NCBI GenBank assembly: GCA_902806595.1
Contig: CADCXC010000035.1
Location: forward strand, 434,001-498,000
Source: Pyrenopolyporus hunteri
Taxonomy: Eukaryota; Ascomycota; Sordariomycetes; Xylariales; Hypoxylaceae
Length of the DNA stretch: 64,000 nt
Direction: 5' to 3'
Position 1 is the stretch's first letter. Every line of letters starts with the position of its first letter. Below are positions 62,378-64,000 of the stretch, in pieces. The translations under genes and the position numbers were made by a program. The notes beneath the pieces are model-generated. The model did not search any database. It worked only from the letters and a program-made list of their open reading frames with translations, and was not told where the DNA came from.

Positions 62378-64000
62378 TTACTTGAATTTGAATATCAATA
62401 CCTCCCCCGAACCACATCCTATAACAACTCTAGAACCTTGGACTCGGCAACTGCACGGCCCGACCATGCTAGGACGATACGGCTGCGGCAAGAAGATTAA
62501 CTTCTCATTGTCTCGCGTAATCCAGGTCACTTCGTCTTCACGCTCTCCGCGCAAACCGTATCGGCACCATTCCGGTGGCGCTATCGACGAATTCAATACA
62601 TCGAGTGAGGAGAGTCGTAGCACGGCTCCATACTCAGACAACAACACGTCTGGATCGCCCGCATCAATGTGTAGATGCTGGAACTTCCGGCAGTCCCAGG
62701 CCAGCTTCTCTGCTTCGATAACGCGTACACACTGCCAATCCCAATGCTGTGTAGGTTCCGCTTGGGCCTCCCAGATATGAACATATCCGTATTCGGTGAT
62801 GGATACCAACATCTTACCGTCGGGTGGCACGAAGACGAGACTGCGTACATAGCACGCGAGCTTTTTAACATCAGTCAATGTCGCACACGGTGTCTCTATG
62901 GCTCCATCCCCTTCCCTCTTCCCTCGGTAATTCCTCCTATTACCGCTCTCTTTGCTACCCTTACCACCTCCACCGGCCTCGAGGTCCCAGATCAGTATCT
63001 GCTTACCATTGTCGCCGGTAGCCAAGTACCGGCTATCCAGAGAGAAAGTGACACAGAAGACCTTGTCGTCGTGTCCCGAGAGCACCCGAGGATTAAGTCT
63101 GACATACCGCCCTGTATCCCCCCCTTCTGCCTCACTCGGTGCTTTGCTATTCCTCGCACTGTCGAGAATGGACTTGATATCCCAGACTCGGGCCGTTCTG
63201 TCGTTGGACACTGACGCCACGAAACGGCCGTTGGGGGAAATCACGGCCTGCTGCACCCAGTCGGTATGACCCCGAAGTTTACGAAGCATCTCCCCAGAAC
63301 CTGTATCCCATAGACCGACAGTGGTATCAATGCTTGCCGATACGATGAGGTTACCGTCTTGTGAAAAAGCGAGAGACTTAACTTCACGTTCGTGTCCACC
63401 CGCGAGTTTGCGCAGCAGCGTTCCTCTGTTCGCATCCCACAGCAATATCACGCCGTCAAAGGAAGCTGAGGCCACCATTGCGCCATCGGTGGAAAGTGTG
63501 ATAAAACTAATAGGACGCTTATGGCCCGACGGTAGCTGCTGATCCATATCTTTCATTCCTACCGCGTCATAGTCGATATTATCGACACTCCAGATGCGCA
63601 GGGTTCCATCGATTGATGCCGAAGATAGATGGTGGCCGCCGGGGGAGAAGCGCACCGCCGTTACAAGGCTGTCATGGCCTCTAAGCACGACATCCGGCTT
63701 GAAAGCCCGGGTATCTATGGTCGTGAAATCCAATACCGATGCTGTCGCTTTCCATATTTGCACGGTTGTGTCTACGCCATAGGCTAGGCGAAGTCCATCG
63801 GAAGAGAAAGTCACGGACATTACCCAGCCGCCAGTACCGAGAACTTGCAACATTTGACCCGTTTTAACGCTCCAGATTCGCACGATCCCGTATTTCGACC
63901 CAGTCGCCAGAAGGGCCGAGTCTGACGAGAAGGCCATATCGCCGACGGGCCAATCGTGTCCCTCCAGCCGATGGCATAATTTGTAGTCATCCACGTCCCA
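62378..64000 (-). CDS. WD40-repeat protein, 3' part (partial at window edge), at least 540 aa
   Basis: Reverse strand. The frame is open from the right edge (first codon TGG at 64000, reading WD as at the end of a WD repeat) to TAA at 62380-62378. At least eight WD40 units are seen: GHDWPVGDMAFSSD...VRIWSV, GWVMSVTFSSD...VQIWKA, GHDSLVTAVRFSPG...LRIWSV, GHKRPISFITLST...ILLWDA, GHEREVKSLAFSQ...VGLWDT, GHTDWVQQAVISPN...ARVWDI, GHDDKVFCVTFS...ILIWDL, and one closing with VHIWEA. The C-terminal block (EVTWITRDNEKLIFLPQPYRPS ... GSGEVLIFKF) resembles the end of HET-E/HNWD-type NLR proteins, so the missing N-terminus may carry a NACHT domain; that is inference. The repeats differ clearly from each other, unlike the near-identical, fast-evolving repeats of HNWD specificity regions. 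No introns in this part. Confidence 0.85.
   Translation of the reverse strand, partial: WDVDDYKLCHRLEGHDWPVGDMAFSSDSALLATGSKYGIVRIWSVKTGQMLQVLGTGGWVMSVTFSSDGLRLAYGVDTTVQIWKATASVLDFTTIDTRAFKPDVVLRGHDSLVTAVRFSPGGHHLSSASIDGTLRIWSVDNIDYDAVGMKDMDQQLPSGHKRPISFITLSTDGAMVASASFDGVILLWDANRGTLLRKLAGGHEREVKSLAFSQDGNLIVSASIDTTVGLWDTGSGEMLRKLRGHTDWVQQAVISPNGRFVASVSNDRTARVWDIKSILDSARNSKAPSEAEGGDTGRYVRLNPRVLSGHDDKVFCVTFSLDSRYLATGDNGKQILIWDLEAGGGGKGSKESGNRRNYRGKREGDGAIETPCATLTDVKKLACYVRSLVFVPPDGKMLVSITEYGYVHIWEAQAEPTQHWDWQCVRVIEAEKLAWDCRKFQHLHIDAGDPDVLLSEYGAVLRLSSLDVLNSSIAPPEWCRYGLRGEREDEVTWITRDNEKLIFLPQPYRPSMVGPCSCRVQGSRVVIGCGSGEVLIFKFK

Overview
The window is nuclear DNA of a filamentous ascomycete (Pezizomycotina), probably a Sordariomycete. 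The evidence is: genes with short GT-AG introns (46-235 nt) carrying CTAAC/CTGAC-type branch sites, dispersed genes on both strands, secreted plant-cell-wall and oxidative enzymes, and an 8 kb AT-rich block with the signature of repeat-induced point mutation (RIP) on an LTR retrotransposon. The class assignment is inference. No rRNA, tRNA or CRISPR was recognised.

Layout. 0-8.3 kb: 3' end of an unidentified gene, a 1066-aa low-complexity protein gene, a small single-pass membrane protein, and an SMP/LEA-type stress protein. 9.7-24.4 kb is an accessory-looking segment: a secreted GH3 beta-xylosidase, a secreted FAD-linked (VAO/BBE-type) oxidoreductase, a broken MFS transporter, a short interstitial telomere-like tract, a large intronless secreted glycosidase-like protein, a small cysteine-rich secreted protein resembling the KP4 killer-toxin fold, and a PHBH-fold FAD monooxygenase. 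25.7-31.1 kb: a type II membrane nucleotide pyrophosphatase/phosphodiesterase, a Fic-domain protein and a BTB protein. 31.6-39.96 kb: a truncated gene tail followed by the RIP-mutated retroelement, which contains a nested, less mutated inverted-repeat element. 40.4-64 kb is core-like: mitochondrial GTPase Mtg1, a Cti6-type PHD protein, two long disordered conserved proteins, a mitochondrial-type SDR, and the 3' end of a WD40-repeat gene running off the right edge.

How the genes fit together. The GH3 enzyme has an XlnR-type GGCTAA site upstream and lies next to a secreted flavin oxidase and a secreted glycosidase-like protein. This suggests extracellular carbohydrate use, but they do not form a proven cluster. 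Secreted, broken and low-conservation genes lie on the left of the RIP block and housekeeping genes on the right, so the block may mark a compartment boundary. Exon structures were worked out by hand from splice signals and reading-frame continuity and have no transcript support. Positions where only TTG/GTG would open the frame were moved to the first ATG.
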